From Lumbricus rubellus (lineage: Eukaryota; Annelida; Clitellata; Crassiclitellata; Lumbricidae), in the NCBI GenBank assembly GCA_945859605.1, contig OX243827.1, positions 20,214,954-20,278,953 on the forward strand: a DNA stretch of 64,000 nucleotides, given 5' to 3'. Made by a program: the position numbers and the translations under genes. The notes under the pieces were generated by a model. The model ran no database searches, was not told the DNA's origin, and worked only from the letters and a program-made list of their open reading frames with translations. Position 1 is the stretch's first letter; each line of letters begins with the position of its first letter. Shown one piece after another: positions 19,646 through 31,312 of the stretch.

Positions 19646-21417
19646 TATATAATAATAGCCAAGCCCATGATAGGCGCCACAACACAAAAAGCAATGGTTC
19701 CATCATTTGTGGCACGCTACGGTATGCTATTATATCATGCAGTCCTATCTATTAAATGAAGATGTGTTGGTGTGTGTTTGCGCGCATGTGTGTGTCTGTG
19801 TGCGTGCGTGTGTGTATGTGTTCGTGCGTGTGTGTGTGTTTGTGCGTGTGTGTTTGTGTGTGTACGTGCTTGTGTGCGTGTAGTATCATTTTGTGCGTGT
19901 GCGTGTTTGTCTGTGTGTTTGTGCTTGTGTGTATGTGCATGTATGAGTTTGTGAGTATGCGTATCACTTCAATCTCCTGACATACACATAAATACTCGCG
20001 GACATCGATGCACCCTGTGTCATACATAATTCCATAGGACTGACCTCTCCTCTGCTGCGACGGATTCATTGAAGCTTGAAGGAGATATATCTACGTGTTT
20101 ATCAGATCCCCAGTTGCACTTGCACATGAGATAAACACACACATACATTCACGTTTTTATACATGCAGGCATTCAGAATGCAGTGCCATTTAAGTACGAC
20201 AGTATGCAGGGTTGTTTTTAAGGAATTTTTTTTAACTGCACACTGTGCACAACCCCTTTTCCTTTCCATCTTCCATGGTAAATTACTTCCAATCGAAGGA
20301 CAATGACCATTTTGTGCTAGTTAAAACTGCACAGAAGTGCTTCTACAACAGCAAAAATCCATTTAGAACTGCACATTTTGTGTACAACTGCACGTTAAAA
20401 AAGCCCTGACAGTATGCGCCACAAATAAGCTTCACTTGTGCAAATATATTCGAATGTTTACATTCCGATTTGTAATTATTCAAGCTATCATACACAACAG
20501 TATTTGAGAACTGCAGAAAAATAACTGTAGAGGGGTCTATTATAATAGGGGTCACAGGTTGATTTTTTTGGAGTGGGGAGCGTGCAATAAAGATTGTAAT
20601 ATGAGTTCCCAAGGAAGTCTATAGGGGGGTTAAACCCCATGGTACAACCCCACAGCAATTCTCACCTAATAAATGCATGAGAGCCTAATTGTTATTATAA
20701 TAGCGCTCCTTCGAGATTTCTAAATAAATAGCCTACTTTCATGCAGTAACCATTCAGCTACAAATAGCAGGCCTGCATAAAGCGCATAATCATGTTTACG
20801 TATTATAATCAGACACTCAGTGTATACTATACAGCTTCCAAGTATACCTCAGAGAAAAGTATACTTGAAGTACCTTCGAGCATGCAAACATAATATGCCG
20901 TGCATATTCTATACCGTGTGGGTTTTTGCAGCTTGTGTGCAGACATTTTATCGACGCCGCTTTGGCGCGTTATGGCGTTATGTATTTTTCGATACACCGC
21001 TGGCGTGATTGTTTTACCGTGCGTGAGACTCAGAACCCGTGCGTCGCTTTTGTGTGGCGTGACGCGTTCTAGGTGTGTTAATCATGTTCTACCTTGCACT
21101 TCACCGGCGCCGAACTGTCTCCATGCTTATAGATTTCTTCAGATCAATTTTTGCACCTTTTAACGACTCCGTAAGCGCGTTTGGGAAATTGAAACCCTCC
21201 CTCTATTTCTCCCTCTCTCTCTCTCTCTGTCTCGTGTCTAGATTTTGTTCGTGTTGGGCATTGACGTCTTTCTTATCCACATTCAGATTCATATTTCACT
21301 ATTATACAGGAAACGCTAGCGATATCTGTATAACAGTGTATATCTGTACTATATCACTATGGCCATTATCTGTATAATTTATTTACTTTATTATTATTTT
21401 TATTTACTGAAAATTTG
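19646..21417. other. (TG)n-rich tract then anonymous DNA
   Basis: 19762-19965 is an impure TG repeat. 19966-21200 shows no gene. 21207-21235 is a CT run. A short tail-like TATAATAGCGCTCCTTCGAG lies at about 20696. Confidence 0.5.
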
Positions 21418-21475
21418 ATATAGCGCTCCTTCAAGGTTACTACTCAGGAGCGCTTCCAGTCCAACCCCGGTCGAA
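21418..21475 (-). repeat. Orphan SINE/LINE tail
   Basis: TATAGCGCTCCTTCAAGG then TTACTACTCAGGAGCGCTTC: the inverted tail motif. Confidence 0.6.
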
Positions 21476-21534
21476 TAATATAATAATATAATGTATGGTA
21501 TATATATATAATTATGGGTGTGTGTGTGCTTTTG

Positions 21535-21600
21535 TGGGGCGCGGTGGTATAATGGGTATGTTCGTTGCCTTGCAGCCGGAGGGTTGCAGGTTCGAATCGT
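21535..21600 (+). mobile_element. SINE head only
   Basis: GGGGCGCGGTGGTATAATGG through GGTTCGAATCG: box A and box B regions without body or tail. Confidence 0.7.
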
Positions 21601-21626
21601 AACAATTATGAGTTTTCAGTTGAACT

Positions 21627-21953
21627 CAAGGGCGGATCCAGGGGGGCCAATCCGGCCATGGCCCCCCCCCCCATTTAGAAATGCCCATGTATCGTGCCCC
21701 CCCCCCCTATTTGGTTTCAATGGCAGCTGAAATGGTATGATTTACAAAAAATTTGTCCGGATGACTAAAAAAAAGAAGAAAAAGGTCATTAACGTTTTTG
21801 GCGGATGAAATGGTATGATTTTCCCGAAAATTTGGCCGGATTACTAAAAAAAAAGGTCATCAACTTTTTTGGCGGATGCGATTTTTTTCTCCAGAGCCAA
21901 GGTGTCAAGAAATTTTTGGCCCCCTTTGTCCAAAGTTTCTGTATCCGTCCTTG
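21627..21953. mobile_element. hAT-like MITE, 327 bp, perfect 8-bp target duplication
   Basis: CAAGGGCGGATCC (left) and GTATCCGTCCTTG (right) are inverted with two mismatches. gttgaact flanks exactly at 21619-21626 and 21954-21961. The interior has poly-C tracts and a ~60-bp degenerate repeat containing ACTAAAAAAAAGGTCATCAA. The same interior word occurs in the element at 43422. Confidence 0.88.
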
Positions 21954-21961
21954 GTTGAACT

Positions 21962-22394
21962 TGATCATAAAACTTATAGTGTGTGTTAGAACCACTGCAA
22001 TATTCACATGGAACGCATTTTCCACTATATAGCTTTCTCTTAAAACCTCTGACAGTAGACAATAATATTGTATACTCCCATGGGAGCCGTTACGCGAGTT
22101 GATAACTCTTTCACTGAAGAATTTCTTTCGCAACGTTCAATTTGTCTTCCTAAATTATTCATGCCTGTGTCTTGTAGTTGCTTGTTTGGAGCTAATTCAA
22201 AAAACCTCTCCGCTTTACTGCTTCCTTTCCAGCGATAATCTTCTCAGCTTCTATTTATATGTCTCCTCTGCTCCTTCTCCTCTTCTCCAATGTTGTTAGT
22301 CACACCTTTTCGACCTTTCATCGTAGCTCAAGTTCGTTGCAAAAAACTTGGCGCAGCGATTAGCGAAAGCAGAATTTCAGAGAGGAGTAGACCT
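21962..22394. other. Anonymous DNA, possibly LINE-derived on the right
   Basis: No clear feature before the LINE tail that follows. Confidence 0.4.
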
Positions 22395-22536
22395 ATTTAG
22401 GAGGAAACTGGACGCTATTCTTTTGGGCAACCTTTCTAACTTGACACAACGCTCGTAAATAAGCTGGCGCCCTACGCTTGGCTTTCAAGTGTCGCTCTAG
22501 AAATTTGGAGATTACGATTACGATTAAGATTACGAG
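22395..22536 (+). pseudogene. LINE 3' end with (ATTACG)n tail
   Basis: An upstream frame reads EFQRGVDLFRRKLDAIL, resembling the final FKxxLD segment of LINE reverse transcriptases. The region ends in ATTACGATTACGATTAAGAT at 22511. A related tail occurs at 28590-28770. Confidence 0.5.
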
Positions 22537-22730
22537 ATAGAGGAAGAAGATATCATGATGAGCAGTTGACTTACAAGGCGTACCTCTCACTGATTACGTT
22601 TGTGTTTGTAGAGACTCCATTGTAACGGCATGTGCGGTGTTACGGCGCCATATAAATTGTCGTCATAATTATTATTATGACCGTTGGAGAGTAACTGCGC
22701 TATATAATTATGGCAGTAGGCTATACTCAT

Positions 22731-22898
22731 CTTGGGCGGAGTTTATCAGGAGCTAGAGGGGGCTAAGCCCCTCCAAAACGGCCCAGATTCAACTTTTTTT
22801 TACCATGGAATGGCATCCTTTTTCGAGGTTACCCCCCCTCAATAAGGCCCAGACTCGGGGTTAGCTCCCTCAAGAACGGAAACCAAACTCCGCCCATG
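22731..22898. mobile_element. Short MITE, 168 bp
   Basis: TTGGGCGGAGTTT (left) and AAACTCCGCCCATG (right) are inverted. The interior has TTTTACCATGGAATGG and AGGCCCAGACTCGGGG. The target duplication is not resolved (ctcatc occurs on both sides with an offset). Fragments of the same family occur at 10851 and 49705. Confidence 0.65.
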
Positions 22899-23354
22899 CT
22901 CATCAGATCAGAGCTCTACACAACGTCCTATAAATTTTCTCAAAGCACTTAGTATTGATTAACTTGTTGCAGTAGATGTCACCTTCACATAATCTGCAAA
23001 CCAGACCGATTCCATATGGACTCATATAATATTACCTCTTTTTCCATGCACATTCCGCTGCATATACATGTATTCCATCAATAATTTACCATCTCCACAC
23101 CACGTCTCCGAGACGGCTCCATCGCAAGATGGCTGTGTCGCGCAATGGAGACTTTTATGCCACATTAATAAACCGCAATGCGAATGATCCTTTCGCCTTT
23201 TCACGGGTTGACTTTGGCCGCCGCATCACCCAGTCGGAACCCTCCCCCCATCTCTCTCTCGAGCAGGACCCCACCGTCGGTGCCCGGTGACTTGGGAAGC
23301 CAGAAATTTGATTATCATCCGAAACAACTTCCATTATGTGTATACCGGAACTCC
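22899..23354. other. Anonymous non-coding DNA
   Basis: Nothing recognised. Confidence 0.45.
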
Positions 23355-23510
23355 TCTCATATATATATATATATATATAAATATATACATGTATATACTA
23401 GCTGGGGTACCCGGCGTTGCTCGGGAAATTTTATATAGATATATATATATATAATATAGTACATGTATTACTATATATATATTATATATGTGTATATATT
23501 TATATTTATA
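23355..23510. repeat. (AT)n-rich tract
   Basis: Two AT blocks around TACTAGCTGGGGTACCCGGC (23397 onward). Confidence 0.9.
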
Positions 23511-23800
23511 CAGGATCGCAGTAGGACCAATACCTGATAGAGTTTCTGATTGAAAATCGTAGCAATACCAATTGCACATCTGCCGAGCGATGCATATAAA
23601 TCTAATTCCTCTTATTATTCCTGTCCAGCCCCCGTCGCCGCGTATCGGTCGTGCACGGCCCGACGGTTTACCGCCAGACGGACTACTTTCTACGCTTTCC
23701 CACTCGGTGATTTGTTGACGCTGAATGGTTTCTGTCGTTCGACGACGGCGCACAGTTCTGTCGTTCGTCGACGGCGCACAGTTCTCTGTCGTGACTTGCG
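23511..23800. other. GC-rich DNA ending in a tandem repeat at the gap edge
   Basis: TGTCGTTCGACGACGGCGCA and a near-identical copy follow each other at about 23731-23785, directly before the Ns. Confidence 0.6.
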
Positions 23801-24000
23801 NNNNNNNNNNNNNNNNNNNNNNNNNNNNNNNNNNNNNNNNNNNNNNNNNNNNNNNNNNNNNNNNNNNNNNNNNNNNNNNNNNNNNNNNNNNNNNNNNNNN
23901 NNNNNNNNNNNNNNNNNNNNNNNNNNNNNNNNNNNNNNNNNNNNNNNNNNNNNNNNNNNNNNNNNNNNNNNNNNNNNNNNNNNNNNNNNNNNNNNNNNNN
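23801..24000. other. Assembly gap, 200 N
   Basis: Exactly 200 N. Any frame crossing it is meaningless. Confidence 1.
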
Positions 24001-24584
24001 AAAATAATGACTTGTTGTTGTTATACATGTATATTGTTGGGTCGTGTTCCTCCTTACTTGGGCGAAGAGCTGTTTGACCCTTTGACCCTCTTTCTAATTT
24101 ATATGGAGTCTCATATAATAGTCATGGAACGTAAGAAGACAATTTATATAGCGCCTTTATGTAGCTCTCGGAGACGCTACACGCTTGGTCATATAACTCA
24201 TTGAAGCATTTTCTTGCAGATAGACGTCTATTGTTATGTAAGAATTTGGACGGACCTGTTGAGGGTGGACATTTCAAATCGTTATGTAGATCTTGGTTTG
24301 ATAAGAGCCCGCAGACAAATAGCGCTAGATAAGTGCTCGGGAAAGTACTTGTTGTTAAGTAGTCTTGTCCGGTAATATCATACTTTGTACCACGTCTTGT
24401 CTATTTACATGTACCTTTGTTACCTGTACTTTATTTGCTTTATATGTGTGTATTTGCACAATAATAAATTATCTGGTATTCCTAACTGTTGCATGATTAC
24501 CATAAGTATCTTGCCTCAAGTACATGTGCCATAATTATATTGTAGCAGCATTATTGTGTCACGGGGCCATATAAATTGTCGTTA
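24001..24584. other. Anonymous DNA with an orphan tail
   Basis: 24143-24180 (AATTTATATAGCGCCTTTAT, then CTCGGAGACGCT) is an inverted SINE/LINE tail. 24555-24590 (GGGGCCATATAAATTGTCGT) also occurs at 22640. Confidence 0.5.
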
Positions 24585-24775
24585 TCTCTACTCAGAGGTG
24601 CTCCCGCCTACACCGCGGACACTGCATCGAAGTTTCACGCCGAAGCGCTGAGCAATTACGAGTGAAGGACTTGCCTAAGATCCTTAGCCTACGCGGCGAC
24701 TTGAAATGCATGGATTCGAACCTGCAACCTTCCGACCACAAGGCAACGAACACACCCACTACACCACCACGTCCC
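24585..24775 (-). mobile_element. tRNA-derived SINE
   Basis: On the minus strand it reads from GTGGTGTAGTGGGTGTGTTC through GGTTCGAATCC, the CAAGTCCTTCACTCGTAATT body, and the CTGAGTAG tail. Confidence 0.8.
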
Positions 24776-25195
24776 TCCTATAACTGACCAGCCAGATGTC
24801 ATCCTATAGGCTATACTTGATGGTATACACGGGCAGATGAGATGCCTCTGAAATGAGAAGAGGTCGATGGAGAGAAACCAGGAGACGCAGCACTCAGCTG
24901 GAAGGAAATCCTCCACTTTGTCCATAGATTAATGATCTCGGCGGGATGCTGCGTCACCATGGCATCGGGACGGATGGGGGGGGGGGAGGAAGGAGACTGT
25001 GGTCAGCCGCAGCAGCAGCTCAGCATGGCTCCGGGAACAAAGGGACATGATGATGCGGCCGCATCTTCTACCTGCATGATAGATGGATGTTGGACTCTTT
25101 GAGTGTCGGAGGTCTGTTTACCTTTGGAGCGCCACATGTGTGTGCGCGTGCATATTATTGCCAGACACTTTCGATGGATTTTGGGTTTGGGAAAC
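24776..25195. other. Anonymous DNA
   Basis: Poly-G at 24978-24987 and CAG-rich 25003-25030. No gene. Confidence 0.45.
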
Positions 25196-25460
25196 TCTGC
25201 GCGTCTCTCTCTCTGTCTGTCTCCCTGTCTCTGTCTCTCTGTCTCTGTCTCTCTCACTCTGTCTCTGTCTCTCTCTGTCTCTGTCTCTCTCTGTCTCTTT
25301 GCCATTCTACGTGTATCTTTGAGTCCGGCTGCCTGTCCTGTTCTATGACTGTGCCTCTGTCTCGTCCACAGAAACGCAAACGTGTGCGTTTTGTGGGCGC
25401 GCGTATGTGTCTGTGTGTGTCTATGTGTGTGTATGCGTATGTATGTGCGCGCATGCGTGT
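25196..25460 (+). repeat. (CT)n/(GTCT)n then (TG)n tracts
   Basis: CTCTGTCT repeats from 25200 to 25310 and GTGTCTGTGTG at 25405-25450. Confidence 0.9.
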
Positions 25461-25734
25461 TGACATGGAGATGTTTACCCAGCTAATGTTTATTCATAGA
25501 CCTGTTTAATTGGAAGAACATTTGCTTCTTTGCGCCTCATCACGATGAAGTTGATTCCCTCGGTCCTTCCATGATGACACCCCCTTCCCCTTCCCCTCTC
25601 CACTTCGTCCATCCTCCTTCTAGTTTTTCCTGTGCTGCTCTCTTTCGTATAGTATATTTCTCCCTTTCCTTGCCCTCATCCGCTTTGTCCTATCCTTCTT
25701 GTGCTTCTCATTCTATCTGTCCTCCTTCTTGTAT
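25461..25734. other. Pyrimidine-rich lead-in
   Basis: CCTTCC-rich, with no gene. Confidence 0.5.
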
Positions 25735-26215
25735 TATTTTCTTCTTGTATTCCTTCTTGTATTTCTCCTTGTATTCCTCCTTGTATTCCTCATTGTATTC
25801 CTCCATGCATTCTTCCTTGTATTTCTCCTTGTATTCATTCTTGTATTCCTCCTTGTATTCCTTCTTGTATTTCCCCTTGTATTCCTCCTTGTATGCCTCC
25901 TTGTATTCCTCCTTGTATTCCTCCTTGTATTCCTCCTTGTATTAATCTTTGTATTCCTCCATGTATTTCTCCTTGTATTCCTCCTTGTATTCCTCCTGAG
26001 TCCTTGTATTCCTCCTTGTATTCCTCCTAAGTATTCCTCCTTGTATTACTCCTTGTATCCCCCGTGTATTCCTTCTTATATTTCTCCCTGTATTCCTCCT
26101 TGTATTCCTCCTTGCGTTCCTCCTTGTATTCCTCCTAGTATTCTTCCTTGTATTCTTCCTTGTATGCCTAGTTGTATTCCTTCTTGTATTCCTCCTTGTA
26201 TTCCTCTTTGTGCTC
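25735..26215 (+). repeat. 12-bp minisatellite (TTGTATTCCTCC)n
   Basis: About 40 units, with occasional TTGTATTTCTCC and TTGTATTCTTCC variants. Because 12 is divisible by 3, every frame is a periodic 4-residue repeat (e.g. CIPP, VFLL, LYSS). These are not proteins. Confidence 0.96.
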
Positions 26216-27590
26216 CTCCGCGGTTTCATCCGAGGTTTCCTCTCTCCACCCAACTCATCTACGCTTCATTATATTCCTAATCCCTTCCTATGATATACTC
26301 TTCCTCCTACTCTCGACCTTATCCTCTTCATCTATCTCTTACTCATTTTTCTTTACCTCATCCGCCTAGTCCCATCATCCTTACACCCCTTCTCTTCACC
26401 ATTTCCTCCTACTTTGCCCCTTCTCCTCGTCCTTTTTCTCTTACTTTACCCCTCCTCCTCGTCCTCGTCCCACTTTACTCTTTTTCCTCACCATTTTTTC
26501 CTCCTTTACTCCTCTTTCTCCTCCTCCTTTGCTCATCCTCCTCTTTTACTCCTCCTCCTCTCCTCTTTGTAAGGAGACCCTATAGTAAGTTTGTCTGCCG
26601 ACACTTCTTCATTTTCTTGCCAAGGACATTGGCTCCCCCCCCCCCCCCCCGACGAGCAGACATCCGAAGACAGAAGACAATTAGAAATCTGAGATTTGCG
26701 CCAGTCGACATGTCGCCTTCTCAACTCCATCTGCTGCTCCTCCTCCTCTTCCTCCTCTTCCTTCTTCTTTTTATCTTCCCCTCATCTTCGTCCTACTTAT
26801 TCTCCTCCTTCTCTTCTTCCTCCTCCTCTTCCTCTTTCTCTTCCTCCTCCCATTCCTCTTCCTCTCCTTCCTCCACCAATCCTTTCTTCTTTTCCTCCTC
26901 CTCCTCTTTCTCATCCTCTTTGTCTTCCTCCTTCTCTTCGTCCTACTTATTCTTCTCATCCTCTTCCTCCTCCCATTCCTCTTCCTCTATTTCCTCTTTC
27001 TCTCCTTCCTCCTCCCCTCCTTTCTCCTTTTCCTCCTCTTCCTCTACTACTTCCTCCTTATTTTCTTCCTCTTCGTCCTCCTTCTACCCCTTTATTTATT
27101 TTTCTGCCATTGTCTTCATCCTCTAACTCATCCTCCAACTCATCCTCCAACTCATCCTCTTACTCATCCTCTTACTTATCCTCTTACTCATCCTCTTCCC
27201 TCTTGCTTCTAGTCTTCTCGCATCTCTTTCTCTTTCACTTTCTCTTCATTCTCTCCACATTCCATTTTCTTCTCCTCTCGCTTAATTCATTCCTCTCTCG
27301 CAATCCTCATTTTTTCCTCACAATATCTTCCTCATTCCTTTCTCCTCATCTCTATCTCTCTCCCAATTCCCTGCCTATCTCTCTTCCTCTTCTCATTTCC
27401 TCCCACTTCACCTCTTTTCCTCCTTCACAAACTCATCGCTCCATCTCCGCCTTATAATCTCTTCCTCCTTTCGTCTCCCTCCCTCCCTCACCATCCTCCC
27501 ATACTCCTTTTCTTCTCTTTCTCTCTTCCTCATTCTCCTCCTATCCTCTTCCTCCCTCTCCCCCTTCCCTCCAGCCTTGGGCTGTTTACA
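26216..27590 (+). repeat. 1.4-kb polypyrimidine tract
   Basis: Almost wholly C and T on the plus strand (CTCCTCTTCC-type), broken only by 26570-26740. That interval contains poly-C at 26635-26650 and a more normal stretch. Long Ser/Leu/Pro frames are artefacts. Confidence 0.95.
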
Positions 27591-27939
27591 TAATCCTAGG
27601 CACATCGTACTCCGTTTCTGTTCTCGCTATATAGGCTACTGCACCAACTGCCACCACTACCACCCCCCCCCCATCAGCAAAGCCCGTAATAATAATCGCG
27701 CCAGATGCGTAGAGCCACCAAACTAGATGCTACTGCCTCCTCTGCTTCTTCTTCCTCTTATTCAGCTACAGCAGCTGCTACTGGTGTTGTGTTGTTGTGT
27801 TGTGTAAGCACACTGTTCCCGATTAAAATTTCTGCCGTGGCATCTGCGATGAATGGAGGCAGAACTCTCTCTTGTGGCATCATCGGATTTTATTTTTTAT
27901 TTTTGCAGAGCTGCAAGTCAAACGGTGTTGTTTACATCT
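27591..27939. other. Anonymous DNA
   Basis: Poly-C at 27663-27671 and a GCTTCTTCTTCC run. No gene. Confidence 0.45.
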
Positions 27940-28045
27940 CGCTCGAGATCTCGCAGTCAAATCTCGTATCCACATCTCGTAGCGAGATCTCGCAGTCATC
28001 TCGTATCCACATCTCGTAGCGAGATCTTGCAGTCAGTCAGCTCTC
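27940..28045 (+). repeat. ~38-bp tandem repeat
   Basis: ATCTCGTATCCACATCTCGT plus AGCGAGATCTCGCAGTC, about 2.5 copies. The AGATCTCG words form small palindromes. Confidence 0.85.
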
Positions 28046-28204
28046 GGGTCCATCCGACGATATTATCTGAAGTTACTTACATGATTGTAGATGTTCATCG
28101 TTATCAAATGAATTGAGTTCTTCTTGTCTGATGAGAGAGGATTTATGACGACGAGAGCCATCAGAAATTCTGACGTCTTCTAAGTAAGAACTGTTCATCT
28201 AATA

Positions 28205-28530
28205 ATTATATACAATGTATACAATGTAGCTTTGTAGTTTTGTAGCATTGTAGCATTGAAGTTTTGTAGTTTTGTAGCTTTGTAGTTTTGCAGCTTTGTA
28301 TAGCTTTGTAGCATTGTAGCATTGTAGCATTGTAGTTTTGTAGCTTTGTAGCATTGTAGCATTGTAGCCTTGTAGTTTTGTAGCATTGTAGTTTTGTAGC
28401 ATTGTAGCATTGCAGCTTTATAGCTTTGTAGCATTGTAGCATTGCAGCTTTATAGCTTTGTAGTATTGTAACTTTGTAGCTTTGTAGCTTTGTAGAATTG
28501 TAGTTTTGTAGCATTGTGGCATTGTAGGAA
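28205..28530 (+). repeat. 8-bp minisatellite (TGTAGCAT/TGTAGTTT/TGTAGCTT)n
   Basis: About 40 units in a strict 8-bp register; only the last three bases vary between CAT, TTT and CTT. Confidence 0.95.
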
Positions 28531-28589
28531 AATATTGACTTTTTCACAGGTCTTCCACTTCCACCCTATCTCCGACGCCGATTAAACCC

Positions 28590-28770
28590 TAGATGTCATC
28601 CACCCCCTAAAATCCGTCTGCCTAACTCCTCGCCTGACGCTCTGCGATCTTGGCACCCTGCCCAACGACTTTGTTTTGATTGAGCGCCTGTGAATAAACT
28701 GGATCCCGCGACTTAGCTTTTTGTGAGCGCTGCTAGTAGAAGTTCCGAGTTTACGATTACGATTACGAAT
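28590..28770 (+). pseudogene. LINE 3' end with (ATTACG)n tail
   Basis: TGAGCGCCTGTGAATAAACT, then CGAGTTTACGATTACGATTA, parallels 22440-22530, where a similar phrase precedes an ATTACG tail. Coding is too decayed to assign a clade. Confidence 0.5.
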
Positions 28771-28828
28771 GAAGCATGGTAAGCCTATAAAGTGTGCAAC
28801 ATAGACACTACGGACTATAGCGCGACAA

Positions 28829-29021
28829 ATATTTGTTTGTTTGTTTGTTTGTTTGTTTGTGCACTTATTATAGCGCCCCTCAAGCTCTCGCTACTCCGAG
28901 ACGCTCCCGAATGCAGAGCGGACACTGCATCGAAGTTTCACGCCGAAGCGCTGAGCAATTGTGAGTGAAGGACTTGCCCAAGGTCCTTACGCAGCGAGGT
29001 GGATTCGAACCTCGAACCTCT
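28829..29021 (-). mobile_element. tRNA-derived SINE with (CAAA)n tail
   Basis: Left edge (TTTG)n is the tail on the minus strand. Body words GAAGTTTCACGCCGAAGCGC and CAATTGTGAGTGAAGGACTT are present. The head ends near GGATTCGAACCTCGAACC, so box B is kept and box A lost. Confidence 0.8.
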
Positions 29022-29399
29022 TAGAGTACAGTATGTACAGATACTATAATTTATATTGGTATTTGGTACATTATAGACTTTATAGTACAGTCACTGTACA
29101 GTTCAGTTGATGGTGCTCCAGTGCCGGTCGATGCCCTGGGGTCAAATCCAGGGGTCAGAAAGATGGCATACCACTTCCCTGGAATATCAATTAGGACATT
29201 TTATAGGTGGTGACATCTGTTGTGGGATTTTGTTTTGTCGTGATGATGTCGTGCGCGGCGGGTGACTGTGGGAATGGCAGGTTCTGTTTAAAGACGACGA
29301 TGGCGACATCTGCTAATGAAGCTGATTAGCACTGCGCCTCCCTCCCTCTGCATCATCCCCCGTTCTAACCTGATAAAAGGACGCCTTCGAGAGAGGCAG
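29022..29399. other. Anonymous DNA
   Basis: No feature recognised. Confidence 0.45.
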
Positions 29400-29755
29400 T
29401 TTAGAAAAAATATGCACAACGAAGGAAGAGGATGAGGAAGAGGAGGAGTAGAAGGAAGAGGAGGAGGAGAATAATAAAGAGGAGAAGAGGAGGAGTTGGG
29501 GGAACGAGGAGGAGGAGGACGAAGACGAGGAAGCAGCAGGAAGAGGAGGAGGAGGAAGAGGAGAAGGAGAGAGAGAGAGGAGGAGGAAGAGGAGTAGGGA
29601 GATGAGGAGGAGGAAGAGAAGGAGGAAGGCGAGTAGGAAGGGGAAGATGAATGAGGAAAGGGTATGGAAGAAAGAACGAGGATGAGAAACGAGGAAGAAG
29701 AAGATGAAGGAGAAGAGGAAGAGAAGAAATAGGTAGAGGAAGAGCATTCTATTGA
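29400..29755 (+). repeat. Polypurine tract (GGA/GAA)n
   Basis: About 350 bp almost without pyrimidines on the plus strand. Ser/Leu-rich minus-strand frames are artefacts. Confidence 0.95.
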
Positions 29756-31001
29756 ATTTTCCCTGAGGTAGCCGCCATGTGTATGAAGTCACAGCGTCCT
29801 CATTTTCTTAACCTCGGCATATAATGGCGAGCGACCAGTCCTCTCCCTCACCGTCTCACCTTCTAAGCGGCAGTGTACGGTCAAAGTACTCATTATAGAC
29901 GAAGTGCCTATGGCGGCAGGTAGTTAAAAAAATCTCAAACCAAAAAATGTCTGCACTGGTGGAGGATTTTAACCCCCTACTGTGTTGTTGGCAGTCAGCC
30001 CAACTCGCTAACCAGTACACACTATATACTGCGCACTCGCTTTGAATAAAAAACAATATCCAAAAATCAGAGAATACACTGGTAAAAACAAGGTGTGAAA
30101 GTCGAAAGATAAATGAAACCAGAGGCAGGCTGTGTATAATAAATAGACCGGGTTTCATGCCTCGTTTCTCAATGCTTTAGACGGGCATCACCTGATATAA
30201 TTTAAGCAGTGGTAGCTGAGATTTGTTGTTGTTCAAGGTTCGAAGGGGTGGGAATGGCAAATCAAGACTATGCTGGATACAGATAATGTAAACGAGGACG
30301 TGTAGGCTACTACATCACTTCCGTAAACACTTTGTGGAGCGTGAACTTGGAATAATATATCAGAAAACACTGGCGATCATTTAATATAGTTCCCACCGCC
30401 GTCACATGCATGTCTTGTGTCGGGAAATGATGAGAATTTCAAGCCATGTGACGATTTTAAGCAGCTAGTACTATCACCGCTAAGATGAGTAAGTAAGTAA
30501 GCGGGAATATTCTTTATTAGAATACCGTATACAAACGCACAGTAATAGATTACAGAATAAATATTAATAATAGAAATATTTCTGCAAAATAATACAACGT
30601 TATCAAATTTTAATTATACATCTTTTGGCAATGGCATCAGCTCTATGTCTAGGGTTAGATCATGCGGCCTGGATAGAGTTTTGTATACGGAGTGACTCTA
30701 TGGGAATGGGGGAGAGATGGTGAAGAATGTGGCAAGGATTTAAGAGGATAGAGCGCAAAAGAACGGTAAGGTCTCCGTTAAAGTCCAGTGACAACGATTT
30801 GAATGTATAGGCCTACAATGATTGTTTTTCTAAGTCTCTAAGGAATGCTGTCCCTCGCTGCAGCCTGCAGCATGTACATGTATAATAATTCTAAGCTTGT
30901 GTGACGCTTTGCTTGTTTCCGCATCTCTTTCTGTTTGTTTGCATTTTAAACTGTTTCATAATATCCGATAACATCTGCACTGTAAACTCAGCATGATGTG
31001 A
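29756..31001. other. Anonymous DNA
   Basis: A 100-codon minus-strand frame (29856-30158) has no recognised similarity. No RNA gene or repeat family seen. Confidence 0.4.
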
Positions 31002-31022
31002 GAATTTGTTGTTATTACAATG

Positions 31023-31110
<88 letters not shown>

Positions 31111-31312
31111 GTTTGTACAATGTACAATGTACAATGTACAGAATTACGTACAATGTACAATGTACAGAATTACCGGGGGTTGTATATATATATTATGTAT
31201 ATATTATATTGTGAGAATTTGTTGTTATTACAATGATTATTATTATTATTATTCGTTTGTACAATGTACAATGTACAGAATTACGTGCAATGTACAATGT
31301 ACAGAATTACCG
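31002..31312 (+). repeat. Duplicated block with unequal (ATT)n expansion
   Basis: GAGAATTTGTTGTTATTACA, TGATTATT, (ATT)n, CGTTTGTACAATGTACAATG, GAATTACG..., TTACCGGG occurs twice: 31002-31175 with ~30 ATT units and 31212-31312 with ~6. Confidence 0.92.

Noticed and set aside
26290..27457. 278- and 253-codon Ser/Pro/Leu frames
   Set aside because: Overlapping frames in a polypyrimidine tract; no domain, with stops rare only because of composition.
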